Part shown: positions 1 through 9,104 of the stretch, piece by piece
Layout: the number at the start of each line of letters is the position of its first letter
How positions within the stretch are numbered: position 1 is the stretch's first letter
NCBI RefSeq assembly: GCF_004000255.1
Contig: NZ_RCIQ01000005.1
Location: 186,001-250,000 of the forward strand
Length of the DNA: 64,000 nt
Direction: 5' to 3'
Source: Nioella ostreopsis
Lineage (GTDB): Bacteria > Pseudomonadota > Alphaproteobacteria > Rhodobacterales > Rhodobacteraceae
Notes under the pieces: generated by a model
Seen by the model: the letters and a program-made list of their open reading frames with translations, nothing else
Database searches by the model: none
What the model was told of the DNA's origin: nothing
Translations under genes and position numbers: made by a program

Positions 1-1
1 C

Positions 2-1504
2 GCCGCCGGTCTGCTGGACGCCGCCCCGGCAGAGCCCCTGTCCGCTGCCGACCCGGTGTCGCGCCCTCAACCGCGGCCACAGGTCGCCGACCCAGAGCCG
101 GCGTCTGCGACCCCTCAAAGCGCCGGGCACGAAGATCGGCCGGAAACCCCGGATCCCCACCCCGAACCGGCACCGCAGGACACGCCGCCGATCCTTGCGG
201 CCACCGCCTACGATCTCAATACCGGTGTCTGGCCGGACCGGTTGATCGCCAGCGCGCCGGTCAATTGCCTTGCCGCCCCGGCCCGTCCAGTCTCTGACTG
301 GCGGGGCGAGCTGAGTTTCCTCAACGCGCTCGGACGGGCGCGGGCTTATCTTTACGATGATCGGGGCAGCCTGCAGAACGATACAGCGCTTGAACTGGTC
401 GAGCTTTACCTTGTGCACGGCTTCGGGGCAGAGGCGCTGTTTTGGCTGAATGAACGGGGCGCGGCACCCGGATTTCAGCGGGCCCTGGCGCGGTATCTCG
501 AACATGGCGCGGCGGGGCAGTTTGGCAGCTTTGCCGAGCATGAGCTTTGCCCGGAGGCGCTGACCTTGTGGCTGTTCCTGACCGACGCAAACACGCCTCG
601 CCCCGATTCCGAGACCCGCCTGGAGATACTGGCCAGGTATTTCGAACTGCCGACGCCGCTGCGCGATATCGTCGGCCCGGACCTCGCCCGCGCCTTTCTG
701 GCCGCCGATGACGAAGGCGCGGCGCTGGAGATCCGCGAGGCGCTGGTTCGGGGGGGGCGCGTGTCCGCGCAGGACATGGCCTTTCTTGATGCGGCCCTGC
801 CCGGCAGCCCCGACCCGTCGGCAACCGCCCTGCTCCCTGCAAATGCCGGAAGCACCCGCGCCGATCCGGCCCTGACATTGCGGCTGCTGGCAGATATCGA
901 GGCGCGCGGCGCGGCCCGGTCCACAGACCTTGCGGCGGCCGATGCGCTGATCCGGGAAACCGATCCCGCCTTGACCGAGGGAGGGTTGCGGCACGCGGCA
1001 GCGCTTGGCCACGCATTGGCAGGCGATATCGACGCGGCGCTGTCGCACCTGGCCCTCAACGGCCAGCGCGATGCCGAGGCGATCCGGCCCGTCTTTGCCG
1101 ACATTCTCACGGCGCTGATGGAGCTGGAACGCACCGCACCGCTGTTGCTTCTGCTCACCTCCGAGGAATTCGGCCAGTTCGGCTATTTCCCAAACCCCGC
1201 ATTCCGGCGCCGCGTGGCGCGGTATCTGCTGGATCACGGGCTACCCGAGATGGCGCGGGACCTGATCCTTGCGGGCGGCAGCGACCATGCCCGAGACCGC
1301 GCGTTGCTGAGCCTCGCCTATGACCGGCTGGCGCAGGACCACCCCGGTGCGGTGCCCGCCGATCCCGCCGATCCGGTTGCGGTCGCGCCCATTGCCCCCG
1401 CTGACACGCCAGAGGCCATGGCGGTCCTGTTGAGGGAAAGCCGCGCCCTTCGTCAAGAGGCCCTCGCCCTGTTGGAGACCAACCCTCTGGGTCCAACGGA
1501 CTAA
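2..1504 (+). CDS. Hypothetical protein of the flagellar locus, 5' end outside window
   Basis: The reading frame is open from the first bases, so the true start lies upstream; a GTG at 56 is the first in-window start candidate but has no reason to be used. The visible protein has a proline-rich, low-complexity N-terminal stretch (about 50 residues), then a helical, leucine/alanine-rich body with a repetitive helix-turn-helix feel, as in TPR-like scaffolds. There is no catalytic motif. It lies 87 bp before flhA, so a flagellar or motor role is likely by context. A periplasmic motor-accessory protein such as MotC would fit the layout (linker plus helical repeats), but I see no diagnostic motif, and this is inference. 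Confidence 0.75.
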   Translation, partial: AAGLLDAAPAEPLSAADPVSRPQPRPQVADPEPASATPQSAGHEDRPETPDPHPEPAPQDTPPILAATAYDLNTGVWPDRLIASAPVNCLAAPARPVSDWRGELSFLNALGRARAYLYDDRGSLQNDTALELVELYLVHGFGAEALFWLNERGAAPGFQRALARYLEHGAAGQFGSFAEHELCPEALTLWLFLTDANTPRPDSETRLEILARYFELPTPLRDIVGPDLARAFLAADDEGAALEIREALVRGGRVSAQDMAFLDAALPGSPDPSATALLPANAGSTRADPALTLRLLADIEARGAARSTDLAAADALIRETDPALTEGGLRHAAALGHALAGDIDAALSHLALNGQRDAEAIRPVFADILTALMELERTAPLLLLLTSEEFGQFGYFPNPAFRRRVARYLLDHGLPEMARDLILAGGSDHARDRALLSLAYDRLAQDHPGAVPADPADPVAVAPIAPADTPEAMAVLLRESRALRQEALALLETNPLGPTD

Positions 1505-1591
1505 CGCTTTGGTAACCCTCGCTGCCTAAAGCTGAGGGAGCCAAGATGACCGCGATCCATCCGGGTCCGATCCGGCCAGAAAGGCCAAGAG

Positions 1592-3670
1592 ATGAGCATT
1601 CGAGACCTGTTTCAGCCGACGATCCTGTTCGCCTTCGCTTTGATGGCGATCATCGTCATGATGATCCTGCCGGTGCCCTCCTGGGTGCTGGATATTGGCC
1701 TCGCCATGTCATTCGGACTGGCCATCCTGATCTTCACCACGACGTTGTTCATCGAACGCCCGCTCGACTTTTCGGCCTTCCCGACGGTGCTGCTTGCATC
1801 CCTGATGCTGCGCCTGTCGCTCAACGTCTCGTCCACCAAGCTGATCATCGGCAACGGCCATACCGGCACCGGCGCGGCGGGCGAGGTGATCGAAGGCTTC
1901 GCCAATTTCGTGATGGGCGGCAATGTGGTCATGGGGCTGGTGGTGTTCGGCGTGCTGCTCATCGTCAATTTCATCGTCATCAACAAGGGTGCGGCCCGCA
2001 TGGCAGAGGTCGGCGCGCGCTTTGCGCTGGACGGGATGCCGGGCCGCCAGCTGGCCATCGACAGCGACATGTCGGCGGGTGCGATCGACCATGCCGAAGC
2101 CAAGGCGCGGCGCGAAAGGGAACAGGCCGAGACGACGTTCTTCGGCTCGCTCGACGGGGCCTCGAAATTCGTCAAGGGCGACGCGATTGCCGGGCTGCTC
2201 ATCACCCTTCTGAACCTGTGCATGGGGCTGGTCTTTGGCGTCGCGATTCATGGAATGCCGCTCAGTCAGGCCTTTGAAACCTACTCCATCCTGACCGTGG
2301 GGGACGGGCTGGTGTCGCAGATCCCCGCCGTGATCATCGCCATCGCCTCGGCCCTGCTGCTGGCCCGTGGCGGGACCACGGGGGCCACCGATGTGGCCCT
2401 TCTGACCCAGCTTGGCCGCCACCCCACGGCCTTGGCGACGGTGGCCGGGCTCATGGCGGTATTCGCCATCGTTCCGGGCCTGCCGTTCCTGCCCTTCGTC
2501 ATGGGGGCGATTGCGCTGGCAACAGCGGCTGTCTTCCGCGCGCGCGCGATGCGGGTCGAGGCCGAGGCAAGGGCCCTGCCAGACACAGCCGAAACCGCCG
2601 CCGCTGTCGACCGGATCGGAGATCTGCTGGAGCTCGATGAAATCCACGTCCAATTCGCCCCAGACCTGGTGTCCATGGCGCTTGACCCCGCCACCGGGCT
2701 GGATGCCCGCATCTTGTCGATGCGCGAACACATCGCCCGTGGCTTTGGCCTGATCCTGCCGGAAATCCGTCTGACCGACCGCGACGACCTGCCACCGGGC
2801 ACCTATTCGATCCGCATTCACGGCGTGGAACACGCCCGCGCAAGGCTGGAGATGGAGGCGCTTCTGCTGCTGAAAGCGGGCGACGAAAGCGACCTGCCCG
2901 CCGGTCAGGACGTGGCCGAACCGGTCTACGGCGCGCCCGCGCGCTGGATTTCCCCGCGCGACCGCGAGGCGGCGACCCTTCAAGGCGCAACCGTCGTGGC
3001 CCCCGGTGAGGTTCTGGCCACCCATCTGCTGGAAACGCTGAAGAAAAACCTTTCCCGCCTGCTCAGCTTCAAGGCCCTGCAACGCCATCTCGATGCCTTC
3101 GTCGAACTGTCGGACCCCACCAGGTCAGAGGCCAACCGCCGACTGCTGAACGAGCTTGTCCCCGACAAGGTGCCGATGGATGTGCTGCATGCGGTTCTGC
3201 GGCTGTTGCTGGCCGAACAGGTCTCGATCCGCAACCTGCCGCTGATCCTGGAGGCCATCGCCGAGATTCGCCCCGCCACACCGCAGCCCGACCTGATCTG
3301 CGAACATGTCCGCCAGCGGCTCGGGTTCCAGCTGATCGCAGAGCTGAAACGCGATGACGGCACCCTGCCGCTGGTGCAGCTGGCCGGGCAGTGGGAAGAC
3401 ATCTTCGCCCGTCACGAGGTGAAATCCGACGGCGGCCTGCCCGAGATCGCCCTCACCCCCGACCTGTTCAATTCACTGGCCAAGGCCGTCGGCGACAAGA
3501 TCGCGGCGGCGGGGGAAAAGGGCACCTACCCCGCCGTCGTCGCGTCGTCGCTTCGCCGCCGGTTTCTGCGCACGGTGCTGCTGTCGCGGGGCATCCTTAA
3601 CCCGGTCCTGTCCTTCGAGGAAATCGGGCTGGAGGCCAAACCCGCCCTTGTCGGCGTCGCCGCCCCATGA
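1592..3670 (+). CDS. flhA: Flagellar type III export gate protein FlhA
   Basis: FlhA is the large export-gate subunit of the flagellar secretion apparatus in the inner membrane; its cytoplasmic domain docks chaperone-substrate complexes. The 692-residue length is normal. The N-terminal ~310 residues show about eight hydrophobic segments and the conserved family stretches LSLNVSSTKLI and MAEVGARFALDGMPGRQ. A charged linker (KARREREQAE) is followed by a soluble C-terminal domain. The ATG at 1592 gives a normal FlhA N-terminus and has AAAGG upstream; an out-of-frame ATG at 1546 was not chosen. The gene overlaps fliR by ATGA, so translation is probably coupled. Confidence 0.97.
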   Translation: MSIRDLFQPTILFAFALMAIIVMMILPVPSWVLDIGLAMSFGLAILIFTTTLFIERPLDFSAFPTVLLASLMLRLSLNVSSTKLIIGNGHTGTGAAGEVIEGFANFVMGGNVVMGLVVFGVLLIVNFIVINKGAARMAEVGARFALDGMPGRQLAIDSDMSAGAIDHAEAKARREREQAETTFFGSLDGASKFVKGDAIAGLLITLLNLCMGLVFGVAIHGMPLSQAFETYSILTVGDGLVSQIPAVIIAIASALLLARGGTTGATDVALLTQLGRHPTALATVAGLMAVFAIVPGLPFLPFVMGAIALATAAVFRARAMRVEAEARALPDTAETAAAVDRIGDLLELDEIHVQFAPDLVSMALDPATGLDARILSMREHIARGFGLILPEIRLTDRDDLPPGTYSIRIHGVEHARARLEMEALLLLKAGDESDLPAGQDVAEPVYGAPARWISPRDREAATLQGATVVAPGEVLATHLLETLKKNLSRLLSFKALQRHLDAFVELSDPTRSEANRRLLNELVPDKVPMDVLHAVLRLLLAEQVSIRNLPLILEAIAEIRPATPQPDLICEHVRQRLGFQLIAELKRDDGTLPLVQLAGQWEDIFARHEVKSDGGLPEIALTPDLFNSLAKAVGDKIAAAGEKGTYPAVVASSLRRRFLRTVLLSRGILNPVLSFEEIGLEAKPALVGVAAP

Positions 3671-4452
3671 CAGAGCTGCTGGCCCAGATCCTCGGCATCA
3701 CCCAGGCCTGGTTGCTGGCAGGGGGGGTGGTCTTCCTCAGGGTTGGCGCGGCCTTTCTGGTCCTGCCCGCCATTGGGGAACATTACATCCCCATGCGCAT
3801 CCGTCTTGGCGCGGCGCTGGCGATGACGGTGCTGCTGACCCCGGCACTGGCCGTCGATCTGGTGCCCGCCGGGGCGCAGGCGCAGGCGCAGGATTTCGCA
3901 GGCTACGTCATGACAGAAACCATTGCGGGGCTTTTGCTTGGGTTGGCGGTGCGCCTCGTCGCCATGGTCTTGCAGATCGCGGGGTCGATGGCCGCACAAG
4001 CCACGTCCCTGTCGCAGATCGCGGGCGGGGCCACGCCGGAACCGCAACCGGCCATCGCAGGGTTCCTTCTACTCGCCGGGCTGACCCTTGCCGTCATGTC
4101 GGGGCTGCATGTGCTGGTCGCCCGGATGCTGATGGAAAGCTATGATGTATTGCCCGCAGGCCGGATGCCGCTGGCCCGCGATGTCGGTGCCTGGGGGGTG
4201 GACCGTGTGGGCCACGCCTTCGCACTGGCCTTTTCGCTGGCCGCGCCGTTTCTGATTGCCTCCGTGCTCTACAACCTCGCGCTCGGGGTCATCAACAAGG
4301 CGATGCCGCAGCTGATGGTGGCCTTTGTCGGTGCCCCTGCGATCACCCTCGGCGGGCTGGTATTGTTGCTGCTGACCACGCCGTTTCTGCTGCCCGTCTG
4401 GATGCGTGCCATGCAGGCCGTGCTGGCCAGTCCCATGGGGCCGCTGCCATGA
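3667..4452 (+). CDS. fliR: Flagellar export gate protein FliR
   Basis: FliR is an integral membrane subunit of the FliPQR export pore. The 261-residue product is almost wholly hydrophobic with about six membrane segments and has the family pattern FLRVGAAFLVLPAIGE near the N-terminus. The start ATG overlaps the flhA stop (ATGA) and the stop overlaps the flhB start (ATGA), so flhA-fliR-flhB is one coupled operon. The partner fliQ is in the divergent rod operon about 5 kb away; fliP is not in the window. Confidence 0.95.
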   Translation: MTELLAQILGITQAWLLAGGVVFLRVGAAFLVLPAIGEHYIPMRIRLGAALAMTVLLTPALAVDLVPAGAQAQAQDFAGYVMTETIAGLLLGLAVRLVAMVLQIAGSMAAQATSLSQIAGGATPEPQPAIAGFLLLAGLTLAVMSGLHVLVARMLMESYDVLPAGRMPLARDVGAWGVDRVGHAFALAFSLAAPFLIASVLYNLALGVINKAMPQLMVAFVGAPAITLGGLVLLLLTTPFLLPVWMRAMQAVLASPMGPLP

Positions 4453-5534
4453 GCGATACGACCAGCCCCGACGACAAACCATATGACCCGACACCCGCGC
4501 GGCTGGAGGAGGCCCGCAGGAAGGGCGAAATCGTGCGGTCCTCCGATCTCAACACAGCCGTGGTCTATGGCGGGTTCCTACTGGCGCTCGCGCTGCTCGG
4601 CCCGTCGCTTGGGGCACAGGTGGGGCAATCTCTGGCGGTGCTGCTCGATCAGTCGCCCGAGATGGCCCAGGCCTTACTGACCGCCGAGGGTCAGGCGGCC
4701 GCGGGCGGCATCCTGTTCTCGGTCGCCCCACCGGTCGCGGCGGTTATCATTCTGCCAGGTGCACTCCTGATCCTGTCGCTGTTCGCGCAGCGGGCCATTC
4801 TGTTCACGCCCTCGCGGCTGCAGCCCAAGCTGTCGCGCATCTCGATCCTGTCGAACGCAAAAAACAAGTTCGGCGCGAACGGGCTGTTCGAATTCGCCAA
4901 GGCTGCCGCCAAGCTGACCATTTATTCCGGGCTGCTGGCCTGGGTCCTGTGGTCGCGGCGCGACCGGATTCTGGCGGCGCTATTCGCAGACAGCGGGCAA
5001 ATCCTGTCCGAGCTTGGGCAGCTGATGATGGATTTCCTGATGGCGGCATTCGGACTGGCCCTGGTGATCGCGCTGGCCGATTACATGTGGCAGGTCGCGG
5101 CCCATCACAAGAAACACCGGATGAGCCGGCAGGAGCTGGTGGATGAGACCAAGACCCGCGAGGGCGACCCGCATGTGAAACAGCAACGGCGCGAACGGGG
5201 CACACAGATCGCCATGAACAAGATGCTGAAGGACGTGCCCGCCGCCGATGTGATCGTTGTGAACCCGACCCACTACGCCGTGGCCCTGAAATGGGACCGG
5301 GACGCGGGCGAGGTGCCGATTTGCGTGGCCAAGGGCGTGGACGACGTCGCCGCCCGCATCCGCGAGATCGCCGCCGAGCACGGCGTTCCGGTCTATAGCG
5401 ACCCGCCGACGGCACGGGCACTTTTTGCCACGCTGGAAATCGGCCAGGGCATCGCCCCTGATCACTACCGTGCCGTTGCCGCCGCGATCCGCTTTGCCGA
5501 CCGGATGCGCAGCCTGACGCGGGCGCGAAGATGA
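4449..5534 (+). CDS. flhB: Flagellar export switch protein FlhB
   Basis: FlhB controls the switch of export specificity from rod/hook to filament substrates. The 361-residue protein has the N-terminal motif KPYDPTPARLEEARRKGEI, four hydrophobic segments and a cytoplasmic tail with the autocleavage site NPTH at residues 272-275, followed by HYAVALKW. All elements of a functional FlhB are present. It is translationally coupled to fliR (ATGA) and to the next small gene (ATGA at 5531). FliK, the hook-length ruler that triggers the FlhB switch, lies at 15980 in the same locus. Confidence 0.97.
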   Translation: MSDTTSPDDKPYDPTPARLEEARRKGEIVRSSDLNTAVVYGGFLLALALLGPSLGAQVGQSLAVLLDQSPEMAQALLTAEGQAAAGGILFSVAPPVAAVIILPGALLILSLFAQRAILFTPSRLQPKLSRISILSNAKNKFGANGLFEFAKAAAKLTIYSGLLAWVLWSRRDRILAALFADSGQILSELGQLMMDFLMAAFGLALVIALADYMWQVAAHHKKHRMSRQELVDETKTREGDPHVKQQRRERGTQIAMNKMLKDVPAADVIVVNPTHYAVALKWDRDAGEVPICVAKGVDDVAARIREIAAEHGVPVYSDPPTARALFATLEIGQGIAPDHYRAVAAAIRFADRMRSLTRARR

Positions 5535-5869
5535 GCCGGGGCAGCAAGCTCGACAGGCTCGCCCAGATTGCCGAGCTGAAGGCGACGCTTGCCAAGGGCG
5601 AGGCCGCGAATGCGCGGGCTGCTGCGGATGGGTTGGCTTTGGATATCCGTCATCTCCAGAATGACCGTCGCGCCATGGCCGCCGAAACACCCGACCCGGC
5701 CACCGCCCGCGCGCATGCCGCGTGGCTGCGTCACTGCGATGGCGCGTTGCGGGATCTGCGAGGGCAAGAGGCGCGGGTCAGGGCCGAGCTGGAGGTCAAG
5801 CTGGATCGCGCCCGGTATGAGGAAGGGCGGAGACAGGTGTTGGAGAAGCTGAAATCTCAGGCGTCCTGA
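5531..5869 (+). CDS. Small coiled-coil protein after flhB, possibly FliJ-like
   Basis: A 112-residue, charged, cysteine-free protein that looks almost entirely helical, with heptad-like spacing (KLDRLAQIAELKATLAKGEA and a C-terminal KLDRARYEEGRRQVLEKLK). The ATG overlaps the flhB stop, so it is the last gene of flhA-fliR-flhB. Size and coiled coil resemble FliJ, the export-ATPase stalk protein, but FliJ usually sits beside fliI and I see no diagnostic residues. A flagellar export accessory role is an inference from position. The 3' end overlaps the convergent fliL-like gene by 13 bp. Confidence 0.8.
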   Translation: MSRGSKLDRLAQIAELKATLAKGEAANARAAADGLALDIRHLQNDRRAMAAETPDPATARAHAAWLRHCDGALRDLRGQEARVRAELEVKLDRARYEEGRRQVLEKLKSQAS

Positions 5870-6393
5870 CGGACGATATCCATGATCAGCACGTCGTGGG
5901 CGACCGCGCCCAGAACCTGCCTCGCGGCCTCTCGCAGCCCTTCGCGGAGCGGGGCCATGGATTCCACCGCCGTGAAACTGCCATCGAAGCCGCCCACATT
6001 GGCATGGGAGAACATGACCCGTAGCAGCGCGTCCCGCAGGCGCGGTTCGCGGTCATAGACAAGCTCGTTCTCGCCGCTTTCGACCTCGATTGTCAGGGTC
6101 AGAACCACCAGCGACCGCACGCTGCCATGACGGATCAGGGGCACCACGAACTGGTTGTTGAGCCGCACATATTCATAGGGACTGTTCGGGTCGGCCTCCT
6201 CCCCATGCCCGTCGGAGAATCCATGACCGTCATCCTCTTCCGCGCCGTGCCCCTCGTCTCCGCCATGTCCGTCATCCTCTGCAGGACTGTCAGCGGCCGT
6301 TTCCTCCCCGCCACCGGACATCATCTTGCCAGCGACGACGCCGCCGCCGAGGCCAGCGAGCAACAGGATGACGGGAAGCAGGAAGCGGATCAT
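5857..6393 (-). CDS. fliL: FliL-family basal-body-associated protein with His/Gly-rich linker
   Basis: FliL is a single-pass inner-membrane protein around the stator that supports motor torque. This 178-residue protein has an N-terminal membrane anchor (residues ~4-22) and a periplasmic domain with the FliL pattern VVPLI, LTLTIEV and REPRLRDALLRVMF. Between them is an unusual acidic, histidine/glycine-rich linker (about residues 38-66) with repeated GHG motifs. It is the last gene of the flgB-to-fliL operon, 9 nt after flgH. A second fliL elsewhere is common in Rhodobacterales, so the symbol is by family. Confidence 0.88.
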   Translation of the reverse strand: MIRFLLPVILLLAGLGGGVVAGKMMSGGGEETAADSPAEDDGHGGDEGHGAEEDDGHGFSDGHGEEADPNSPYEYVRLNNQFVVPLIRHGSVRSLVVLTLTIEVESGENELVYDREPRLRDALLRVMFSHANVGGFDGSFTAVESMAPLREGLREAARQVLGAVAHDVLIMDIVRQDA

Positions 6394-6402
6394 GGCAAAG
6401 CC

Positions 6403-7143
6403 TCAGAACGGCAGAACGATATCAGCGATCTGCTGGCCATAACGCGGCTGCTGCACATCGGTGATCTGCCCGCGCCCGCCATAGGAGATCCGGGCATTGG
6501 CGATGCGGTCATAGGTGATTTCATTCTGGCGAGAGATATCGGCGGGTCGGACATAGCCGGTCACCAGCAGCTCCCGCAGTTCGAAATTCACCCGCACCTC
6601 CTGCGCGCCTTCGATGCGCAGCACGCCATTGGGCAGCACCTCCACCACGGTCGCAGCGATGCGCAGGGCCAGCGCCTCGTTCCGGCGCACGCTGCCCTGA
6701 CCGGCGGATTGCCCGCCAGAGCTCAACTCGACCGCATTGGCCATGGAGGCCCCGTCGGGCAAGTCCCCGTCGATGCGCTGCGGAATGCCGAAAAGCTGCG
6801 GCACCCCCATCTGTTCAGACCCGCTGCGGGACCGGTTGGTGGCGTTGGAAATCTCGGCACTTTCGTCGATCTCGATCACCACGGTCAGGATATCGCCGCG
6901 CTGACCGGCCCGCCGGTCGCCAAGCAGCGACTGCCGCCCGCCGGACCAGAGCGATGCCCCACGCACCGGTCCAGCCTCTTCCAGCATCGCGGGTAAGGGC
7001 TCGGTGCTCATGGCGTAATACTGGTTGCCATCGGTCGTTGGCTGAAAATCGGGCCGGCGCCCCACTTCGGCCATGCGACCGCAACCGATCAGGGCAATGG
7101 GGGCAAGGACGGAAACCATCAGGATCAGGCGGGGCAGCGTCAT
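6403..7143 (-). CDS. flgH: Flagellar L-ring lipoprotein FlgH
   Basis: FlgH forms the L-ring bushing in the outer membrane. The start is placed at the ATG at 7143, where the GAAGGA Shine-Dalgarno sequence stands 6 nt upstream; the ATG at 7149 abuts that sequence directly and the longer frame reads back through flgA. The resulting 246-residue protein has a clean lipoprotein signal with lipobox ALIGC (Cys21). The family block GASLWSGGRQSLLGDRRA and the ring domain ending in QQPRYGQQIADIVLPF are present. It lies between flgA and the fliL-like gene. Confidence 0.95.
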   Translation of the reverse strand: MTLPRLILMVSVLAPIALIGCGRMAEVGRRPDFQPTTDGNQYYAMSTEPLPAMLEEAGPVRGASLWSGGRQSLLGDRRAGQRGDILTVVIEIDESAEISNATNRSRSGSEQMGVPQLFGIPQRIDGDLPDGASMANAVELSSGGQSAGQGSVRRNEALALRIAATVVEVLPNGVLRIEGAQEVRVNFELRELLVTGYVRPADISRQNEITYDRIANARISYGGRGQITDVQQPRYGQQIADIVLPF

Positions 7144-7153
7144 GTTCATTCCT

Positions 7154-7573
7154 TCAAAAACCCGAGGAGACCTCGGCCAGACCCACGGAGACCACAGTGG
7201 CCGTGACGGTGGTGCGCGAGGCAAGGTTGAGCACCCGCAGACGTTCCCCGACCCCCGCCCGGTCCATGGCGCGGCCTTCGGTGACGATCAGCAGGCCACC
7301 CTGGTTGTATTGCAGGGTGATGATTTCATTGCGGTTAACGACGGCAGGCGGCTGCAGGTCGATGGCGCGGATCGGACGGCCGGGGTAGAGATTTACCCGC
7401 GCTTCCATGCCGATGGCGTCAACCAGATCGGACAAAGCACCGGGCGTGTCGCCCTCGACCAGCACCACATCGGCCGGGCCGATCAGCGACATCGACCGGA
7501 TGGTGCCAGCGGCCACGACCGTATCGGCCCCGGCGGGACCAGCAAGCAACAGGATCAGCGCCAGCCACCGCAT
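7154..7573 (-). CDS. flgA: Flagellar P-ring assembly chaperone FlgA
   Basis: FlgA is a periplasmic chaperone for P-ring (FlgI) polymerisation. The start is the ATG at 7573, one base after the flgG stop (TGATATG), giving a 139-residue protein with signal peptide MRWLALILLLAGPAGA. A longer frame to 7642 would overlap flgG and lose the signal peptide. The C-terminal half has the SAF-like pattern GRPIRAIDLQPPAVVNRNEI and the typical end GERLRVLNLASRTTVTATV. flgI itself is not in this window. Confidence 0.93.
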   Translation of the reverse strand: MRWLALILLLAGPAGADTVVAAGTIRSMSLIGPADVVLVEGDTPGALSDLVDAIGMEARVNLYPGRPIRAIDLQPPAVVNRNEIITLQYNQGGLLIVTEGRAMDRAGVGERLRVLNLASRTTVTATVVSVGLAEVSSGF

Positions 7574-7574
7574 A

Positions 7575-8360
7575 TCAGCGGATTTGGGTCGTTGCGCCGA
7601 GCATCTGGTCGGCGGCGGTGATGACCTTGGCGTTGAGCTCATAGCCGCGCTGCGCCTCGATCAGGTCGGTGATCTCGCGTACCGCATCGACGGAGCTGTC
7701 CTCCAGATAGCCCTGCCGCAATGTTCCCAACCCGTCCTCCCCCGGCTGGCCCACGATGGGCGCACCTGAGGCGGCGGTTTCCAGGAACAGGTTCGCGCCC
7801 ATGGCCTCCAGCCCGCGGGCATTGGAGAAATCCACCAGGTTGAACTGGCCCAGAAGCTCCGGCTCCACCCGGTCGGCGAAATAGGCATAGACCTCGCCCT
7901 GCGCGTTGATCGAGATGCTGCGCGCGTCGTCGGGGATGGTGATGCCCGGCGCGACAGTAAAGCCCTCCGCCGTCACGATCTGCCCGTCGCCGGTGCGGTT
8001 GAGACTGCCATCGCGGGTATAGGCGGACTGGCCCGAGGGCAGTTCGACCTCCAGAAACCCTTCGCCCTCGATAGCAATATCCAGATCGCCGCCGGTCTGG
8101 CTGAGACTGCCCTGCGACAGCGTCACCGACACAGCGGCGGGCCGCACCCCAAGGCCGAGCTGCACCCCCGCGGGCACAATAGACCCGTCCGCCGCCGAAA
8201 TCGTTCCGGCGCGCATCTGCTGCTGGTAATGCAGGTCGGCAAAATCGGCCCGGCGCGCGTTGTAGCCGGTGGTGTTCATGTTCGCGAGGTTGTTGGAGAT
8301 TACCTCGACCCGCATCTGTTGGGCGCTCATGCCCGTGGCGGCGATCATCAGGGCGCGCAT
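7575..8360 (-). CDS. flgG: Flagellar distal rod protein FlgG
   Basis: FlgG polymerises into the distal rod. The 261-residue length is standard. The N-terminal rod/hook signature is VISNNLANMNTTGYNARR, and the C-terminus has the matching amphipathic segment EITDLIEAQRGYELNAKVI. A strong AAGGAGG Shine-Dalgarno sequence precedes the ATG. It is downstream of the paralogous flgF and upstream of flgA in the same minus-strand operon. Confidence 0.97.
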   Translation of the reverse strand: MRALMIAATGMSAQQMRVEVISNNLANMNTTGYNARRADFADLHYQQQMRAGTISAADGSIVPAGVQLGLGVRPAAVSVTLSQGSLSQTGGDLDIAIEGEGFLEVELPSGQSAYTRDGSLNRTGDGQIVTAEGFTVAPGITIPDDARSISINAQGEVYAYFADRVEPELLGQFNLVDFSNARGLEAMGANLFLETAASGAPIVGQPGEDGLGTLRQGYLEDSSVDAVREITDLIEAQRGYELNAKVITAADQMLGATTQIR

Positions 8361-8378
8361 GGGCGGGCCTCCTTCTGG

Positions 8379-9104
8379 TTAGACCTGGGCACCGGCAGTG
8401 CGCAGGAAATTGCGGATCCGTTCGTCCTCTTTCTCTAGGAAGCCCTGCCCCATCTCGTAGGCGCGCTGCACCTCGATCATGCGGGCGATCTGGGACACGG
8501 GATCGACATTGGAGCTTTCGACGAAGCCTTGCAGGATCGTGGCCTCCAACATCGGCTGAACCGGGCCTTCCGTGCGAAAACGCACCCCGTCGAGATGGTG
8601 CAGATCATTGGGGTCACCCGGCTGCCACAGCCCAAGCTGCGTGATCGGGCGGCCATCGGCAGAGAGCGTGCCGTCACGGGCCAGCACCACGTTACGCGCG
8701 TCGGGCGGGATGAAGATGGGCGCGCCGCCCGCATCGAGCAGCAGGTGACCATCGGCATTCACCAGCTCGCCAGCATCGTTCGGAGTGAAATGACCGGCGC
8801 GGGTCAAGCTTTCGCCCTCTGCCGATTGCAGCAGGAAGAACCCCTCGCCCTCGATGGCAAAGTCGTACGGACCGCCCGTGGGCTCGATATCACCCTGCAT
8901 CAGGCGAATATTCCGGCCCGAGGCATTGGCCATCGATAGCCCGCCCCCCGAGATACCTTCCAGCCGGGCCACATGTTCCGCGAAGACAACGCCCTCGGCC
9001 CGGAACCCGGAGGTGGAGATATTGGCGATGTTATTGGCCACCACCTGCATCTCTCGCATCAGACCCGATTGCCGGGTCAGGGCGGCCACCATGGCACTGT
9101 CCAT
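8379..9104 (-). CDS. flgF: Flagellar proximal rod protein FlgF
   Basis: FlgF is a proximal rod subunit and paralogue of FlgG. The start is the ATG at 9104, which overlaps the fliQ stop by one base (TGATG); the longer frame to 9329 only reads fliQ out of frame. The 241-residue product has the N-terminal signature VANNIANISTSGFRAE, a central block YDFAIEGEGFFLLQ and the C-terminal RMIEVQRAYEMGQ. The TGATG junctions on both sides of fliQ imply translational coupling. Confidence 0.96.
   Translation of the reverse strand: MDSAMVAALTRQSGLMREMQVVANNIANISTSGFRAEGVVFAEHVARLEGISGGGLSMANASGRNIRLMQGDIEPTGGPYDFAIEGEGFFLLQSAEGESLTRAGHFTPNDAGELVNADGHLLLDAGGAPIFIPPDARNVVLARDGTLSADGRPITQLGLWQPGDPNDLHHLDGVRFRTEGPVQPMLEATILQGFVESSNVDPVSQIARMIEVQRAYEMGQGFLEKEDERIRNFLRTAGAQV

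Noticed and set aside
1709-3088. 459-codon minus-strand frame inside flhA
   Set aside because: Antisense shadow caused by codon bias; flhA on the plus strand is unambiguous.
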